Assembly: GCA_029379385.1 (NCBI GenBank)
Contig: CM055611.1
Coordinates: forward strand, 2,914,001 to 2,978,000
Direction: 5' to 3'
DNA length: 64,000 nucleotides
Origin: Quillaja saponaria
Lineage: Eukaryota > Streptophyta > Magnoliopsida > Fabales > Quillajaceae
In this document: one piece after another, positions 63,483 to 64,000 of the stretch
Numbering within the stretch: position 1 is the stretch's first letter
Layout of the letters: each line of letters starts with the position of its first letter
Notes under the pieces: model-generated
Told to the model about the DNA's origin: nothing
The model's input: only the letters and a program-made list of their open reading frames with translations
The model's database searches: none
Program-made: the position numbers and the translations under genes

Positions 63483-64000
63483 CACGTGTCTTGGCATGGT
63501 ATGTATGCTATGCCTTGTTTGGTTGGTGCTATTCACATTAATTTGTGGTTGAAAGTAAAGCTAATTAAAGATCATTTATACGTGGTGACGTGGAAGATTT
63601 GCTAGATTTGGTTGGTCAGTAACAATGAATAGGATACTTTTTTTTGACCTTTTTCTGACTTTGAATGTCTTACGTGTCACCATTTTGCATCCACCTACAC
63701 TTGTGAATCCTTAATAACCAAATCACCCACCGTTTTTTTCAATGTTACACCGTTTTAGTTATAATTATTGTGAGACTGATCAATGATCCCATGAGAAAAA
63801 AGAAACACAATATTACCTCTACCTATATTCATCTATATATGAAAGCAAGCAACCTATGTATCTACCACTTGACACATGTTATATTCAATTTTGTTCGAAT
63901 CGTATAGTACTCGGTTATATTTTGTTTAATTTATCAAAAAGTAAATTAAATTAACAGTTATATAATTAGAAGTAACTCTCACTCTCTTTTATAAATAATC
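63483..64000. other. AT-rich intergenic DNA at the window end
   Basis: No gene or element was recognised. ACGTG-type cores occur near 63484, 63581 and 63672, but no adjacent gene is visible in the window to connect them to. Confidence 0.4.

Noticed and set aside
1..64000. CRISPR arrays, bacterial operons or phage functions
   Set aside because: None seen; the window is plant nuclear DNA with spliced genes.

Overview
This is nuclear DNA of a flowering plant, most likely a woody eudicot. It is AT-rich and has many short exons with canonical GT-AG introns, plant-type transposons and plant-specific gene families. The species cannot be named from the sequence alone. Four host genes can be modelled exon by exon, and every exon junction except one keeps the reading frame.

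Layout. (1) 1-3130: part of a large LTR, followed by AT-rich DNA with two MITE-like elements. (2) 5453-9032, minus: a telomere-repeat-binding protein of the TRP/TRFL class (9 coding exons, 648 aa; ubiquitin-like domain plus C-terminal single Myb). (3) 14023-20978, minus: an oxysterol-binding-protein-related protein of the short ORP3-type (10 coding exons, about 457 aa). It has one apparent +1 frameshift at an A7 run, a tRNA-derived SINE in an intron, and intronic tandem duplications. (4) 23290-27218, minus: a rhomboid-like intramembrane serine protease (6 exons, 386 aa, catalytic Ser and His present). (5) 27493-49468: about 22 kb made almost entirely of transposons. It holds a MuDR-like element encoding both a transposase and a plant-mobile-domain (PMD) protein. 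About 1 kb away is a related non-autonomous Pack-MULE that has captured two exons and an intron of an amino acid permease gene. A decayed LINE follows, split by a 3.6 kb solo LTR. (6) 49758-58696, plus: organellar exoribonuclease RNR1 (RNase II/R family, 14 exons, 813 aa). (7) 58697-64000: AT-rich intergenic DNA with a 557-bp hAT-type element bounded by a perfect 8-bp target duplication.

How the parts relate. The host genes are unrelated housekeeping functions: telomere chromatin, sterol/lipid transfer at membranes, membrane proteolysis and organellar RNA maturation. They do not form a pathway. The transposon block lies exactly between the rhomboid gene and RNR1, which point away from each other. 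It comes within about 275-290 bp of both start codons, so these two genes were probably head-to-head neighbours before the block expanded.

The most distinctive feature is the MULE pair: a transposase-plus-PMD element with a promoter made of 26-bp TATA-containing repeats, next to a gene-capturing relative with homologous terminal inverted repeats, a clean 10-bp target duplication, and hairpins conserved by a compensatory change.
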